A program made the position numbers and the translations under genes. From TMED8 sp038125725 (GTDB lineage: Bacteria; Pseudomonadota; Alphaproteobacteria; Rhodospirillales; Casp-alpha2), in assembly GCA_038125725.1 (NCBI GenBank), contig JAYPEK010000010.1, positions 29,676-93,675 on the forward strand: a stretch of 64,000 nt of DNA. Direction: 5' to 3'. The notes beneath the pieces were generated by a model. The model ran no database searches, was not told the DNA's origin, and saw only the letters and a program-made list of their open reading frames with translations. This document shows, piece by piece, positions 8,269-16,908 of the stretch (position 1 is its first letter; each line of letters begins with the position of its first letter).

Positions 8269-9173
8269 GCAGCCGCCTTGCCAGCCAGGGCACGCGTCAC
8301 CTTGGCGTTGGATGGGCGGCCAAGTGCTGCGCTGATGAAGGCGCCGGTCTCGACCAGGGCCTTCAAATCGATGCCTGTGTCGATGCCGAGCCCGTCCAGC
8401 ATGTAGAGCACATCCTCGGTGGCAACGTTGCCCGACGCCCCCTTGGCGTAGGGGCAACCGCCGAGCCCGGAAACCGACGCGTCGATGACCGCCACGCCCT
8501 GCTCCATCACCGCCAGAATATTGGCCAGCGCCTGGCCGTAGGTGTCGTGGAAGTGCACGGCGATACGGTCCAGCGGCAGCTCGGCGGCGACCGCCTCTAT
8601 CATCGCCTGCGCCTTGGCCGGCGTACCGGTACCGATGGTGTCGCCGAGCGACACCTCATGGCAGCCCATGTCCCAAAGCGTCTTCGACACCTTGGCCACG
8701 GCATCGGGCGAAATCTCGCCCTCGTAGGGACAGCCGAGCACGCAGGAAACGTAGCCCCGCACCGGAATCCCCGCTGCCTTGGCGGCATCGCAAACGGGCT
8801 GGAAGCGCTCCAGGCTTTCGCCGATGGAGCAGTTGATGTTCTTTTGCGAGAAACTCTCCGACGCGGCACCGAATACCGCGACCTCGTCGGCACCGGCCTC
8901 CTGGGCCGCCTCGAAGCCCTTCATGTTCGGCGTCAGCACCGAATAGACGACACCATCCAGGCGTTGGATGCGCGCCATGACGTCGGCGGAATCGGCCATT
9001 TTCGGCACCCACTTAGGTGACACGAAAGCGCCCGCCTCGATGAACGACAGGCCCGCCGCGCCCAAGCGGTCGACCAGTTCCACCTTGGTCTCGGTGCTGA
9101 TGTCGGTGGGTTCGTTCTGCAGCCCGTCGCGCGGGCCCACATCGACGATCTTGACCTTGTCCGGATAACGCAT
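8265..9173 (-). CDS. hmgL: Hydroxymethylglutaryl-CoA lyase
   Basis: 302 residues, the last step of leucine breakdown: HMG-CoA to acetyl-CoA plus acetoacetate. The TIM-barrel enzyme of the DRE-metallolyase family shows the N-terminal signature VDVGPRDGLQNEP (catalytic Arg-Asp), the metal His pair in AVHFHDTYGQ and the glycine loop GLGGCPYAKGASGNVATED with the active-site Cys. Its ATG shares one base with the mccA stop (TGATG), and its own stop overlaps the DUF1489 start. Confidence 0.96.
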   Translation of the reverse strand: MRYPDKVKIVDVGPRDGLQNEPTDISTETKVELVDRLGAAGLSFIEAGAFVSPKWVPKMADSADVMARIQRLDGVVYSVLTPNMKGFEAAQEAGADEVAVFGAASESFSQKNINCSIGESLERFQPVCDAAKAAGIPVRGYVSCVLGCPYEGEISPDAVAKVSKTLWDMGCHEVSLGDTIGTGTPAKAQAMIEAVAAELPLDRIAVHFHDTYGQALANILAVMEQGVAVIDASVSGLGGCPYAKGASGNVATEDVLYMLDGLGIDTGIDLKALVETGAFISAALGRPSNAKVTRALAGKAAA

Positions 9174-11191
9174 CAGTCCTGCTCCGCCGCCTCGAATGCC
9201 AGCAAATCGACCCCCTCGTCGACCTGGTCACCGACATTATAGTGGACCGCCGTGACGGTGCCGTCCACCGGCGCCTTGATGGCGTGCTCCATTTTCATCG
9301 CTTCCAGCACCAGCAACGTCGTACCGGCCGCGACCGCGTCACCCGCCGCGACGTTGACCACCACCACCTTGCCCGGCATCGGCGACGCCAGCACCGGCGT
9401 GTCGCCATCGTCGGCGGCCGCCAACAGCGCCGGGTCGGCAATCGCCAACCGGCAGGTGCGGCCCGTCAGGAACACCGTCAGGTCGGTACCGACCGCCACC
9501 ACCCGCGCGCCCAGCCCGCGCCCGTCGACGACCGCCTTGACCATGCCGTCGGCATCGACCGCGCCGCGCACGGTGTGATCCACATCGCCGGTATCCTCAT
9601 GCAATCGGAACAAGTGGCCGCCGGCGTCAGGAATGGCGGAAACGACGATCTCGCCGTCTGCCCAGCGGAATTGCAGGTCCTGGTGGGCGACATCGTTCAT
9701 GCGCCAGCAATCGGTCATCGACCAGGGCGACGTCGGATCACCCCGCGTCAACGCCAAGGCCGCCGCATGGTCGGCGCGCTGTTTCAACAACCAAAGCCCG
9801 GCAGCGACCAGGGCGTCCCGCGTCGGCGCCGTGTCGGTGGCGAAGTCGGCCGGGTCCAGGCGGTCGATCAGACCGGTATCGACCGCCCCGGCGCGGAAAT
9901 CCGCGTCATCGGCCAGGAACTTGAGGAATCCCCGGTTGACCGTCGGCCCGACCACCTCGACCTCCGCCAGCGTCTGCGACAGGCGTCGGCAGGCCGCGTC
10001 GCGGTCCGTGTCCCAGACGATAATCTTCGCGATCATCGGATCGTAGAAGGACGAGACCTCCTGTCCCGCCGCGACGCCGGTGTCGATGCGCACGTTCATG
10101 GACGGTGCGGGAAAGGCCAGGTGATGGATGGCACCGGGCGCAGGCAGGAAGCCCATGTCCGGGTCCTCGGCGTAAAGACGCGCCTCCATGGCGTGGCCGG
10201 TGATGGAAAGCTCGTCCTGCGAAAGCGGCAGCGGCGCCCCAGCGGCAACGCGGAACTGCCATTCGACAAGGTCCTGGCCGGTGATCAGTTCGGTCACCGG
10301 ATGCTCCACCTGCAGGCGCGTGTTCATTTCCATGAAATAGAACGAGCCATCGGCGTCGAGCAGGAACTCCACCGTGCCGGCGTTCTCGTAGCCGACCGCC
10401 TTCGCCGCATCCACCGCCGCGGCACCCATGCGGGCGCGCAACTCGTCGGTCATGCCCGGCGCCGGCGCCTCTTCGATGACCTTCTGGTGGCGGCGCTGCA
10501 ACGAGCAGTCGCGCTCGAACAGGTGCACGCAGTCGCCGTGACCGTCGGCGAACACCTGCACTTCCACGTGGCGCGGCTTGACCAGGTATTTCTCGACTAA
10601 AAGCCGTCCGTCGCCGAAGGACGATTCCCCTTCCCGCCTGGCCGAGGTGGCGGCCTCCTCCAGGTCCTGGTCGCGTTCGACCACGCGCATGCCCTTGCCG
10701 CCGCCGCCCATGGCGGCCTTCAGCAGCACCGGGTAGCCGATCTCGTCCGCCGATGCCGCGAGGCGTTCCAGCGTCTGGTCTTCGCCGTAGTAGCCCGGCA
10801 CCACCGGCACGCTGGCCTTTTCCATGATTGCCTTGGCGTTGTCCTTGGCGCCCATGGAGCGGATGGCGTCCGACGGAGGGCCGATGAACAGCAGGCCGGC
10901 GGCGCGTACCGCATCGGCGAAGTCGGCGTTCTCGGACAAAAAGCCGTAGCCCGGATGGATGGCATCGGCACCGGTTTGTTTGGCCGCTTCCAGAATCTTG
11001 TCGGCCAGCAGGTAGCTTTCTGTCGCCGCCGGTGGTCCCAAGCGCACCGACTGGCCAGCCTGGCGCACGTGCGGCGCGTCGGCGTCGGCGTCGGAATAGA
11101 CGGCGACGGTGGCGATGCCCATCCGCTCCGCCGTGCGCATGACACGGCAGGCGATCTCGCCCCGGTTTGCGATCAGGATTTTTTCGAACAC
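9173..11191 (-). CDS. mccA: Methylcrotonyl-CoA carboxylase, biotin-containing alpha subunit
   Basis: 672 residues. The biotin carboxylase domain (1 to about 450) has GFLSENADFA, the ATP-binding loop AAMGGGGKGMR and EMNTRLQVEHPVTE. A linking BT domain is followed by a biotinyl domain with EAMKMEH (biotinyl Lys about 633). With MccB it carboxylates 3-methylcrotonyl-CoA to 3-methylglutaconyl-CoA. Neighbours, rather than the motifs alone, separate it from the PccA at 25428-27413. It lies 1 base from the liuC stop. Confidence 0.93.
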   Translation of the reverse strand: MFEKILIANRGEIACRVMRTAERMGIATVAVYSDADADAPHVRQAGQSVRLGPPAATESYLLADKILEAAKQTGADAIHPGYGFLSENADFADAVRAAGLLFIGPPSDAIRSMGAKDNAKAIMEKASVPVVPGYYGEDQTLERLAASADEIGYPVLLKAAMGGGGKGMRVVERDQDLEEAATSARREGESSFGDGRLLVEKYLVKPRHVEVQVFADGHGDCVHLFERDCSLQRRHQKVIEEAPAPGMTDELRARMGAAAVDAAKAVGYENAGTVEFLLDADGSFYFMEMNTRLQVEHPVTELITGQDLVEWQFRVAAGAPLPLSQDELSITGHAMEARLYAEDPDMGFLPAPGAIHHLAFPAPSMNVRIDTGVAAGQEVSSFYDPMIAKIIVWDTDRDAACRRLSQTLAEVEVVGPTVNRGFLKFLADDADFRAGAVDTGLIDRLDPADFATDTAPTRDALVAAGLWLLKQRADHAAALALTRGDPTSPWSMTDCWRMNDVAHQDLQFRWADGEIVVSAIPDAGGHLFRLHEDTGDVDHTVRGAVDADGMVKAVVDGRGLGARVVAVGTDLTVFLTGRTCRLAIADPALLAAADDGDTPVLASPMPGKVVVVNVAAGDAVAAGTTLLVLEAMKMEHAIKAPVDGTVTAVHYNVGDQVDEGVDLLAFEAAEQD

Positions 11192-11192
11192 G

Positions 11193-11984
11193 TCAGCCTT
11201 CCCCCTGCTCTTGCACCCAGGCGGGCGTGCGTTTTTCTAGGAAGCCGCGGATGCCTTCCTTGCCTTCGTCGGTGGCGCGGATGTCGGCGATCCGCGCCGC
11301 CGTGTCGTCGAGCACATCCTGGCCAATGGGCTTGCCGGCCACCGCGTGGATCAGATCCTTGGCCGCGATCATCGCGGCGGGGCTGTTCTTGAGCATGGTG
11401 TCGATCATGCCGTCGACGGTCTCCGCCAGTGCTTCCGGCGCCACCACCTTGTGCACCAGGCCGATCTCCAGCGCGGTTGCCGCGTCGAACAACTCAGCGG
11501 TCAGGAAATAGCGATGCGCCTGGCGCGCGCCGATGGCGGCGATCACATAGGGCGAAATGGTCGCCGGCGTGATGCCCAGCTTGACTTCGGAAAAGATGAA
11601 GCGCGCCTTCTCCGACGCCACCGCGATGTCGCAGACCGACACCATGCCGACGCCGCCGCCGTAGGCCGGGCCCTGCACTTCGCCGATCACCGGCTGCGGA
11701 CAGGTGGCGATGGTGTTGAGCATGCCGGCGAGCGCCTTGCCGTCCGCGAGGTTTTCCTCGCGCGAATATTCCGACATGCGCTTCATCCAGTTGAGGTCGG
11801 CGCCGGCGCAAAAGCTTTTTCCCTCGGCGCGCAGCCGGATCACCCGCACGTCGGCGTTCTCGGCCAGGCCCGAGAAGGTTTCCTGCAAACCGGCGATCAG
11901 CGCCTCGTCGAAGGCGTTGTGCATTTCCGGGCGGTTCAAGGTGACCGTGGCCAGGCCGCGGGCGTCGATTTCGGTTTTCAACAT
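11193..11984 (-). CDS. liuC: Methylglutaconyl-CoA hydratase (enoyl-CoA hydratase family)
   Basis: 263 residues of the crotonase fold. The oxyanion-hole elements are FCAGADLNWM and GPAYGGGVGMV, and FSEVKLGITPATISPYV is typical of methylglutaconyl-CoA hydratases (LiuC/AUH type). It hydrates 3-methylglutaconyl-CoA to HMG-CoA, linking the carboxylase to the lyase. It is placed between mccB and mccA in the operon, the usual position. Another crotonase function cannot be excluded from sequence alone, but context supports this one. Confidence 0.88.
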   Translation of the reverse strand: MLKTEIDARGLATVTLNRPEMHNAFDEALIAGLQETFSGLAENADVRVIRLRAEGKSFCAGADLNWMKRMSEYSREENLADGKALAGMLNTIATCPQPVIGEVQGPAYGGGVGMVSVCDIAVASEKARFIFSEVKLGITPATISPYVIAAIGARQAHRYFLTAELFDAATALEIGLVHKVVAPEALAETVDGMIDTMLKNSPAAMIAAKDLIHAVAGKPIGQDVLDDTAARIADIRATDEGKEGIRGFLEKRTPAWVQEQGEG

Positions 11985-12000
11985 TGCATCAATCCGTTCA

Positions 12001-13608
12001 TTACATCCGGAACACGCCGAAGTCGGTCTTTTCGATCGGCGCGTTCAGGGCCGCCGAGATCGAAAGCCCGAGCACCATGCGAGTGTCCTTGGGGTTGATG
12101 ACCCCGTCGTCCCACAGCCGCGCGCTGGCGTAATAGGGATGGCCCTGGTGTTCGTACTGGTCGAGGATCGGCTGCTTGAAGTCGGCCTCTTCTTGCTCAG
12201 GCCAGGAACCGCCGCCGGCTTCGATGTTGTCGCGCTTGACGGTGGAGAGCACCGACGCGGCCTGCTCGCCGCCCATCACCGAAATGCGGGCGTTCGGCCA
12301 CATCCACAGCATGCGCGGCGAATAGGCGCGCCCACACATGGAATAGTTGCCGGCGCCGAAGCTGCCGCCGATGATGACCGTGAACTTGGGCACCGCCGCC
12401 GAGGCGACGGCCGTCACCATCTTGGCGCCGTCGCGCGCAATGCCGCCGGATTCGTACTTCCGCCCGACCATGAAGCCGGCGATGTTCTGCAAGAACACCA
12501 GCGGAATGCCGCGTTGGGCACAGAGTTCGATGAAATGCGCGCCCTTCAGCGCCGATTCCGAGAACAAAATACCGTTGTTGGCGATAATGCCCACCGGATA
12601 ACCGAAAATGCGCGCAAACCCGCAAATCAGCGTCGTGCCATAGAGCGCCTTGAACTCGTCCAGGCGAGAACCATCGACGATGCGTGCGATCACTTCGCGC
12701 ACGTCATAGGGCTTCTTCAAATCCTGCGGCACGACGCCGTAGATGTCCTCGACCGGATAGGCCGGGTCTTCGGGATCGCGCACGTCCATGTCGACTTTCT
12801 TCACCCGGTTCAGATTTTCGACGATGCGCCGCACCGTGGCCAGCGCGTGGTCGTCGTCGCGCGCCATGTGGTCGGTGACGCCGGAAATCTTGGAGTGCAC
12901 CTCGGCGCCGCCCAAATCCTCGGCGGAGACCACCTCGCCGGTGGCGGCCTTCACCAAGGGCGGGCCGCCCAGGAAGATGGTGCCCTGCTTCTCGACGATG
13001 ACGCTCTCGTCGCACATGGCCGGCACATAGGCACCGCCCGCCGTGCAGGACCCCATGACCGATGCGATCTGCGGAATGCCCTGGCCGCTCATGTTGGCGA
13101 TGTTGAAGAAGATGCGGCCGAAATGGTCGCGGCTGGGAAACACGTCGTCCTGCTCGGGCAGGAAGGCGCCGCCGGAATCGACCAGGTAGATGCAGGGAAG
13201 CCGGTTCTGCTCCGCCACTTCCTGGGCGCGCAGGTGCTTCTTCACGGTGATCGGATAATAGGTGCCGCCCTTGACGGTGGCGTCGTTGGCGACGACCACC
13301 ACTTCCGTGCCGGCGACGCGGCCGATACCCGTGAGGACGCCGCCGGCCGGCACCGGGCTGTCGTACATCTCGTAGCCGGCCAGTTGCGAGAATTCCAGAA
13401 ACGGCGAGCCCGGATCGAGCAGCCGGCGCACGCGTTCGCGCGGCAGCAGCTTGCCGCGCGCCGTATGCTTCTCCCGCGCCCGCTCGCCCCCGCCCAGCTT
13501 GATTTCGCCGATCACCCGGCGGAGGTCATCGACCACCGCCTGCATGTTTTCGACGTTGGTCTTGAATTCATCCGAGTTCGGCTGCGCCGCCGAGCGGTAA
13601 ACGCTCAT
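12001..13608 (-). CDS. mccB: Methylcrotonyl-CoA carboxylase, carboxyltransferase beta subunit
   Basis: 535 residues, the usual MccB length, with two crotonase-like carboxyltransferase lobes. Visible landmarks are LLDPGSPFLEFSQLAGY, YLVDSGGAFLPEQ with FPSRDHFGRIF, the glycine-rich GSFGAGNYSMCGRAY, and MGGEQAASVL. MccB-type proteins contain the latter two; PccB differs there. It transfers the carboxyl group from MccA-biotin to 3-methylcrotonyl-CoA. The ATG overlaps the rhodanese stop by four bases. Confidence 0.95.
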   Translation of the reverse strand: MSVYRSAAQPNSDEFKTNVENMQAVVDDLRRVIGEIKLGGGERAREKHTARGKLLPRERVRRLLDPGSPFLEFSQLAGYEMYDSPVPAGGVLTGIGRVAGTEVVVVANDATVKGGTYYPITVKKHLRAQEVAEQNRLPCIYLVDSGGAFLPEQDDVFPSRDHFGRIFFNIANMSGQGIPQIASVMGSCTAGGAYVPAMCDESVIVEKQGTIFLGGPPLVKAATGEVVSAEDLGGAEVHSKISGVTDHMARDDDHALATVRRIVENLNRVKKVDMDVRDPEDPAYPVEDIYGVVPQDLKKPYDVREVIARIVDGSRLDEFKALYGTTLICGFARIFGYPVGIIANNGILFSESALKGAHFIELCAQRGIPLVFLQNIAGFMVGRKYESGGIARDGAKMVTAVASAAVPKFTVIIGGSFGAGNYSMCGRAYSPRMLWMWPNARISVMGGEQAASVLSTVKRDNIEAGGGSWPEQEEADFKQPILDQYEHQGHPYYASARLWDDGVINPKDTRMVLGLSISAALNAPIEKTDFGVFRM

Positions 13609-14021
13609 GATTCAGACCGCCGATGCTTTTCCGCCACCGGCCCGCCGGCCCGCTTCCAGCCGCCGAACCCTTCGGCGAAATGCACGATGTTGGTGAAGCC
13701 CATGTCCTGCAGCGTCTTGGTGGCCAGCGCCGAGCGCCAGGCGGCGGCGCAGAACAGCACGTAGGTCTTGTTCTCGTCTCCGAACACCGGCTTGTGATAC
13801 TTCGATTCCGGATCGAACCAGAACTCCAGCATGCCGCGCGGCGCGTGTACGGAATCGGGGATCGTGCCGTCACGTTCCAGTTCGCGCACGTCGCGGATAT
13901 CCACGAACACCAGGTCGCCGTCGCCGTGGCGGCGGATCGCGTCGTCGGTCGAGATGGTCGTGACCTGGGCCTCGGCCTCTTCAATCAGTTCCTTGATGCC
14001 CTTCTTGAGCTTAATCGCCAT
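13605..14021 (-). CDS. Rhodanese-like domain protein
   Basis: A single rhodanese domain of 138 residues. VFVDIRDVRELERDGTIPDSVHAPRG is the CH2A-type entry, and the active-site loop is FCAAAWRSA, with the sulfur-carrying Cys followed by Arg. It would move persulfide sulfur in the cytoplasm. It sits inside the liu operon between the DsbA-like gene and mccB, with a four-base overlap to mccB. Its role in leucine catabolism is unknown. Confidence 0.85.
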   Translation of the reverse strand: MAIKLKKGIKELIEEAEAQVTTISTDDAIRRHGDGDLVFVDIRDVRELERDGTIPDSVHAPRGMLEFWFDPESKYHKPVFGDENKTYVLFCAAAWRSALATKTLQDMGFTNIVHFAEGFGGWKRAGGPVAEKHRRSES

Positions 14022-14043
14022 TCGTCTGTTCCTTATGCTCCAA

Positions 14044-14649
14044 TTACCAGCCGCCGCGTTCGATCCAGCGGCGTATCATCCACATGCGGTCCGAACCCCA
14101 GAACCCCTCGCCGTCGACGATGAAATAGGGGGCGCCGAAGACGCCGGCGTCGAGCGCCAACTGGGTTTCGTCCTTCAATCTCTGTTTGACCCGCTCATCG
14201 GCCAGCGCCGCTGCCAGATCGCCATGCTCGATCCCGAGTGGTTCGGCGATCCCGGCGATGGCGTCCGGCGATGTGATGTCCTGGCCTCGGCCGAAATAGG
14301 TCATGAACACTTCGCGCGCGAAGCGCTTGGCCAGGTCCGGGTCGCGGTCATGCAGCCAATAGAATGCGCGCCCCGCGGCTTGCGTCGGCACCGGGAACGG
14401 ATCGGGCATCACCCACGGCACGTTCATGTAGCGCGCCAGGCGCTGCCAGTCATTGGCGCAGTAGTCCCCTTTCAGCGGCACCTGTGTCAACGGCGCCGAA
14501 CCGGTGGACTTGAAGGCGACGCCCAGCAGGAACGGATGCCAATCGACGCTGCGGCCCAAGGCCTCGCAGGTCTCGTCGATCTTGAACGAGGCGAAATAGG
14601 AATAGGGCGAGGAGAAATCGAAGTAGAACTTCACCGGGTCGGCCATCAT
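14044..14649 (-). CDS. DsbA-family isomerase, 2-hydroxychromene-2-carboxylate isomerase-like
   Basis: 201 residues of thioredoxin fold with a helical insertion. It starts MMADPVKFYFDFSSPYSYFA, where the FSSPYSY motif holds the Ser that replaces the redox Cys in HCCA isomerases and kappa-class GSTs. GVFGAPYFIVDGEGFWGSDR is the conserved cis-Pro region. The start at 14649 overlaps the acyl-CoA dehydrogenase stop (ATGA) and follows GGAGGAGG. A glutathione-dependent isomerase acting on an aromatic or CoA-linked compound is likely; the true substrate is open. Confidence 0.8.
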   Translation of the reverse strand: MMADPVKFYFDFSSPYSYFASFKIDETCEALGRSVDWHPFLLGVAFKSTGSAPLTQVPLKGDYCANDWQRLARYMNVPWVMPDPFPVPTQAAGRAFYWLHDRDPDLAKRFAREVFMTYFGRGQDITSPDAIAGIAEPLGIEHGDLAAALADERVKQRLKDETQLALDAGVFGAPYFIVDGEGFWGSDRMWMIRRWIERGGW

Positions 14650-15782
14650 CCCTCCTCCTGGATGGCGCGGCAGATCACCAGTTTCTGCACCTCGCTGGTG
14701 CCTTCGTAGATCTGGCACACGCGCGCGTCGCGGTACAGGCGCTCGACCGGGAAATCCGACAGGTAGCCGTAGCCGCCGTGAATCTGGATGGCGTCCGAAC
14801 AGACGCGCTCGGCCATTTCCGAACAGAACAGCTTGGCCATGGAGGCCTCCTTCAAACAAGGCTCGCCCGCCACCTTGAGGCGCGCCGCTTCCAGCATCAG
14901 TTGCTTGCCGGCCTCGATCTGGGTCGCCATATCGGCCAGTTTGAAGCCGATTCCCTGGTGATCGATGATCGCCTTGCCGAAGGCCTTGCGCTCCTTGGCA
15001 TAGGCGCGCGCCGCGTTGAAGGCGGCTTCCGCATAACCGACAGACTGCGCGGCAATGCCGACGCGGCCGCCCTCCAGGTTGGAAAGCGCCACCTTGTAGC
15101 CCTCCCCCTCGGCGCCGAGCCGCATGACTTCCGGCACGCGCAGGTCTTCCAGCATGATCTGCGCGGTGTCGTTGGTTTTCTGGCCGAGCTTGTGCTCGAT
15201 GCGCGTCACCTTGTAGCCGGGCGCGTCGGTCGGCGTGATGAAAGCGGTGATGCCGCGCGGGCCGGCGTCCGGGTCGGTGACGGCGAACACCACCGCGATA
15301 TCGGCGTTGGATCCCGTCGTGATGAACTGCTTGGCGCCGTAGAGGACGTACTCGCCGCCCTCCTTACGCGCCCGGCAGGAAATGGCGCCCGCGTCCGACC
15401 CGGTGTGCGGCTCCGTCAGCAGGAAGGCGCCCAGCATCTCGGCCGAAGCCAGCTTCGGCAGAAAGGCCTGCTTCTGTTCCTCGTTGCCATAGGCGAGGAT
15501 GCAGGTCTCGACCACCGTCTGCACCGCCATGGTGACCGACACCCCGCCGTCGCCGCCGGCGATCTCCGCCATGGCCAGCGAATACGAGATAAAGTCGGCA
15601 TCGGCGCCGCCATAGGCCTCCGGCACCAGAATGCCCATCAGGCCGAGCTCGCCCATTTCCGAAATGGCGTCACGCGGGAAATACGCGTTACGGTCCCATT
15701 CCTCGGCGTTCGGCGCCAGCCGATCGGCGGCAAAGCGCCGTGCCGTCTCCTGGATCAGGACATGTTCTTCACTGAGCTTCAT
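14646..15782 (-). CDS. Acyl-CoA dehydrogenase
   Basis: 378 residues, full length for a soluble FAD acyl-CoA dehydrogenase that passes electrons to ETF. It has the helical N-domain, the flavin-binding beta domain (LTEPHTGSDAGA, FITTGSNAD) and the C-domain IYEGTSEVQKLVI, whose Glu is the catalytic base as in short and medium chain enzymes. This placement differs from the isovaleryl-CoA dehydrogenase of the same operon, so a different branched or short acyl-CoA is likely. Its ATG lies within a 10-bp tandem repeat and overlaps the stop of a seven-codon leader frame. Confidence 0.92.
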   Translation of the reverse strand: MKLSEEHVLIQETARRFAADRLAPNAEEWDRNAYFPRDAISEMGELGLMGILVPEAYGGADADFISYSLAMAEIAGGDGGVSVTMAVQTVVETCILAYGNEEQKQAFLPKLASAEMLGAFLLTEPHTGSDAGAISCRARKEGGEYVLYGAKQFITTGSNADIAVVFAVTDPDAGPRGITAFITPTDAPGYKVTRIEHKLGQKTNDTAQIMLEDLRVPEVMRLGAEGEGYKVALSNLEGGRVGIAAQSVGYAEAAFNAARAYAKERKAFGKAIIDHQGIGFKLADMATQIEAGKQLMLEAARLKVAGEPCLKEASMAKLFCSEMAERVCSDAIQIHGGYGYLSDFPVERLYRDARVCQIYEGTSEVQKLVICRAIQEEG

Positions 15783-15802
15783 CCGTGTCTATCCGTGTTC
15801 AT
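15779..15802 (-). CDS. Seven-codon leader frame coupled to the acyl-CoA dehydrogenase start
   Basis: ATG at 15802 followed by AAC ACG GAT AGA CAC GGA TGA encodes MNTDRHG. Its TGA overlaps the dehydrogenase ATG (ATGA), the same coupling used between other genes of this operon. It exists because the repeat unit ACACGGATGA brings its own ATG. No good ribosome site precedes either ATG. It may be a translational-coupling device or a by-product of the repeat. Confidence 0.3.
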   Translation of the reverse strand: MNTDRHG

Positions 15803-15810
15803 CCGTGTCA
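15781..15810. repeat. Three 10-bp tandem repeats at a gene start
   Basis: Plus-strand units are ATCCGTGTCT, ATCCGTGTTC and ATCCGTGTCA, back to back between the SDR gene and the dehydrogenase gene. On the coding (minus) strand this is ACACGGAT repeated, and the last copy supplies the dehydrogenase ATG. Ten-base periodicity equals about one helical turn. Confidence 0.8.
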
Positions 15811-15824
15811 CGAAAACCCCACCG

Positions 15825-16508
15825 TCACCAGGGCAGCGGGGTGCCGTCGTAGTTGAAGAAGCGACCGTTGTCCGCGGTCGTCAGGCCGGCGATAACGCCG
15901 CGCATGCCGGTGACGCTGGTCACCGCATCGATGTCGGCGCCGGCGCCGCCCATGTCGGTCTGCACCCAGCCCGGATGGAACAGCGAAATGATGACGCCAT
16001 CGGCGGCAACCGACTGCGCATAGCCGCTCATCACCTTGTTGAGCGCCGCCTTGGACGAGCGGTAGACATACTCGCCCGGACTGGCGGAGCCCTCGTTGCT
16101 GCCCATCAGCGACGACACGTTGGCGACCTTCTTCTGGTCACTGGCCGCCACGTGGGATGCGAAGGCCGTCGTCACCTTGAACGGTGCGAAGACATTGGTG
16201 CGCATCACCTGTTCCCAGGCGGCGTAATCGATGGTGTCGGGCGTCATGCCGCGCGGACCATAGATGCCGGCGTTGTTGATCAGCACGTCGATGGCGGTCC
16301 CGGCCAGGTCTTTCGCCAGGCGGTCGACCTGCGGATGGTTGGTGACGTCCAGGCCGTGCACCTGAATATCACCGTCGAGCCTTGCCAGTTCACCCGGATT
16401 GATCGGGTCGCGGCAGGTGGCGATGACAGTCCAACCATCGGCGGCGTACTGTCGCGTGAACTCGAGCCCGAGACCCCGGTTGGCCCCGGTAATCATCACT
16501 GTCGGCAT
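15825..16508 (-). CDS. SDR family oxidoreductase
   Basis: 227 residues of classical short-chain dehydrogenase. MITGANRGLGLEF is the cofactor loop, VLINNAGIYG the NNAG strand, NVSSLMGS the catalytic Ser region and YVYRSSKAALN the Tyr-x3-Lys. An Arg after the second strand (CRDP) suggests NADP(H) preference. It is similar in layout to CsgA/C-factor-like SDRs. It lies in the liu operon, 3 bases from RidA; the substrate is unknown. Confidence 0.85.
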   Translation of the reverse strand: MPTVMITGANRGLGLEFTRQYAADGWTVIATCRDPINPGELARLDGDIQVHGLDVTNHPQVDRLAKDLAGTAIDVLINNAGIYGPRGMTPDTIDYAAWEQVMRTNVFAPFKVTTAFASHVAASDQKKVANVSSLMGSNEGSASPGEYVYRSSKAALNKVMSGYAQSVAADGVIISLFHPGWVQTDMGGAGADIDAVTSVTGMRGVIAGLTTADNGRFFNYDGTPLPW

Positions 16509-16511
16509 GGA

Positions 16512-16901
16512 TCAATCCTCCTGTTTCTTCTTCGCGGTGACCTCGATCTCCACTTTCATGCGGGGATCGACGAGGCCGGCGATAATCGCCGTGGCGGCGG
16601 GCCTGATGTCACCGAAATATTCGCCGATGACGCGGCCGATGGTGTCCCATTCGGCCTGATCGGTGGCGATGTAAGTGGCCCGCACCACGTCCGCCAAGGT
16701 GGCGCCGGCTTCCGCCAGCGCCGCCTCGATGTTGCGGAAGGTCTGGTGCGTCTGTTCGGCGACGTCGTCCGAGATGGTGCCGGCGGCATAGTCCATGCCG
16801 GTGCAGCCGGCGACGAATACCCACTCGCCGTCGACCACCGCGCGGGAATAGCCGTAGAGTGCCTCGTACGCCGAACCCGATGAGATCAACCGTCTGGTCA
16901 T
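16512..16901 (-). CDS. RidA/YjgF/TdcF-family protein
   Basis: 129 residues of chorismate-mutase-like fold, normally a trimer with ligand sites between subunits. GEWVFVAGCTGMD, QTHQTFRNIEAALAEAGATLADVVRATYI and RPAATAIIAGLVDPRMKVEIEV follow the family pattern. The Arg of RPAAT corresponds to the ligand-binding Arg of RidA, so imine or enamine hydrolysis is possible, though many family members in catabolic operons have other substrates. It is between the thiolase and SDR genes. Confidence 0.87.
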   Translation of the reverse strand: MTRRLISSGSAYEALYGYSRAVVDGEWVFVAGCTGMDYAAGTISDDVAEQTHQTFRNIEAALAEAGATLADVVRATYIATDQAEWDTIGRVIGEYFGDIRPAATAIIAGLVDPRMKVEIEVTAKKKQED

Positions 16902-16908
16902 CGCCGCG

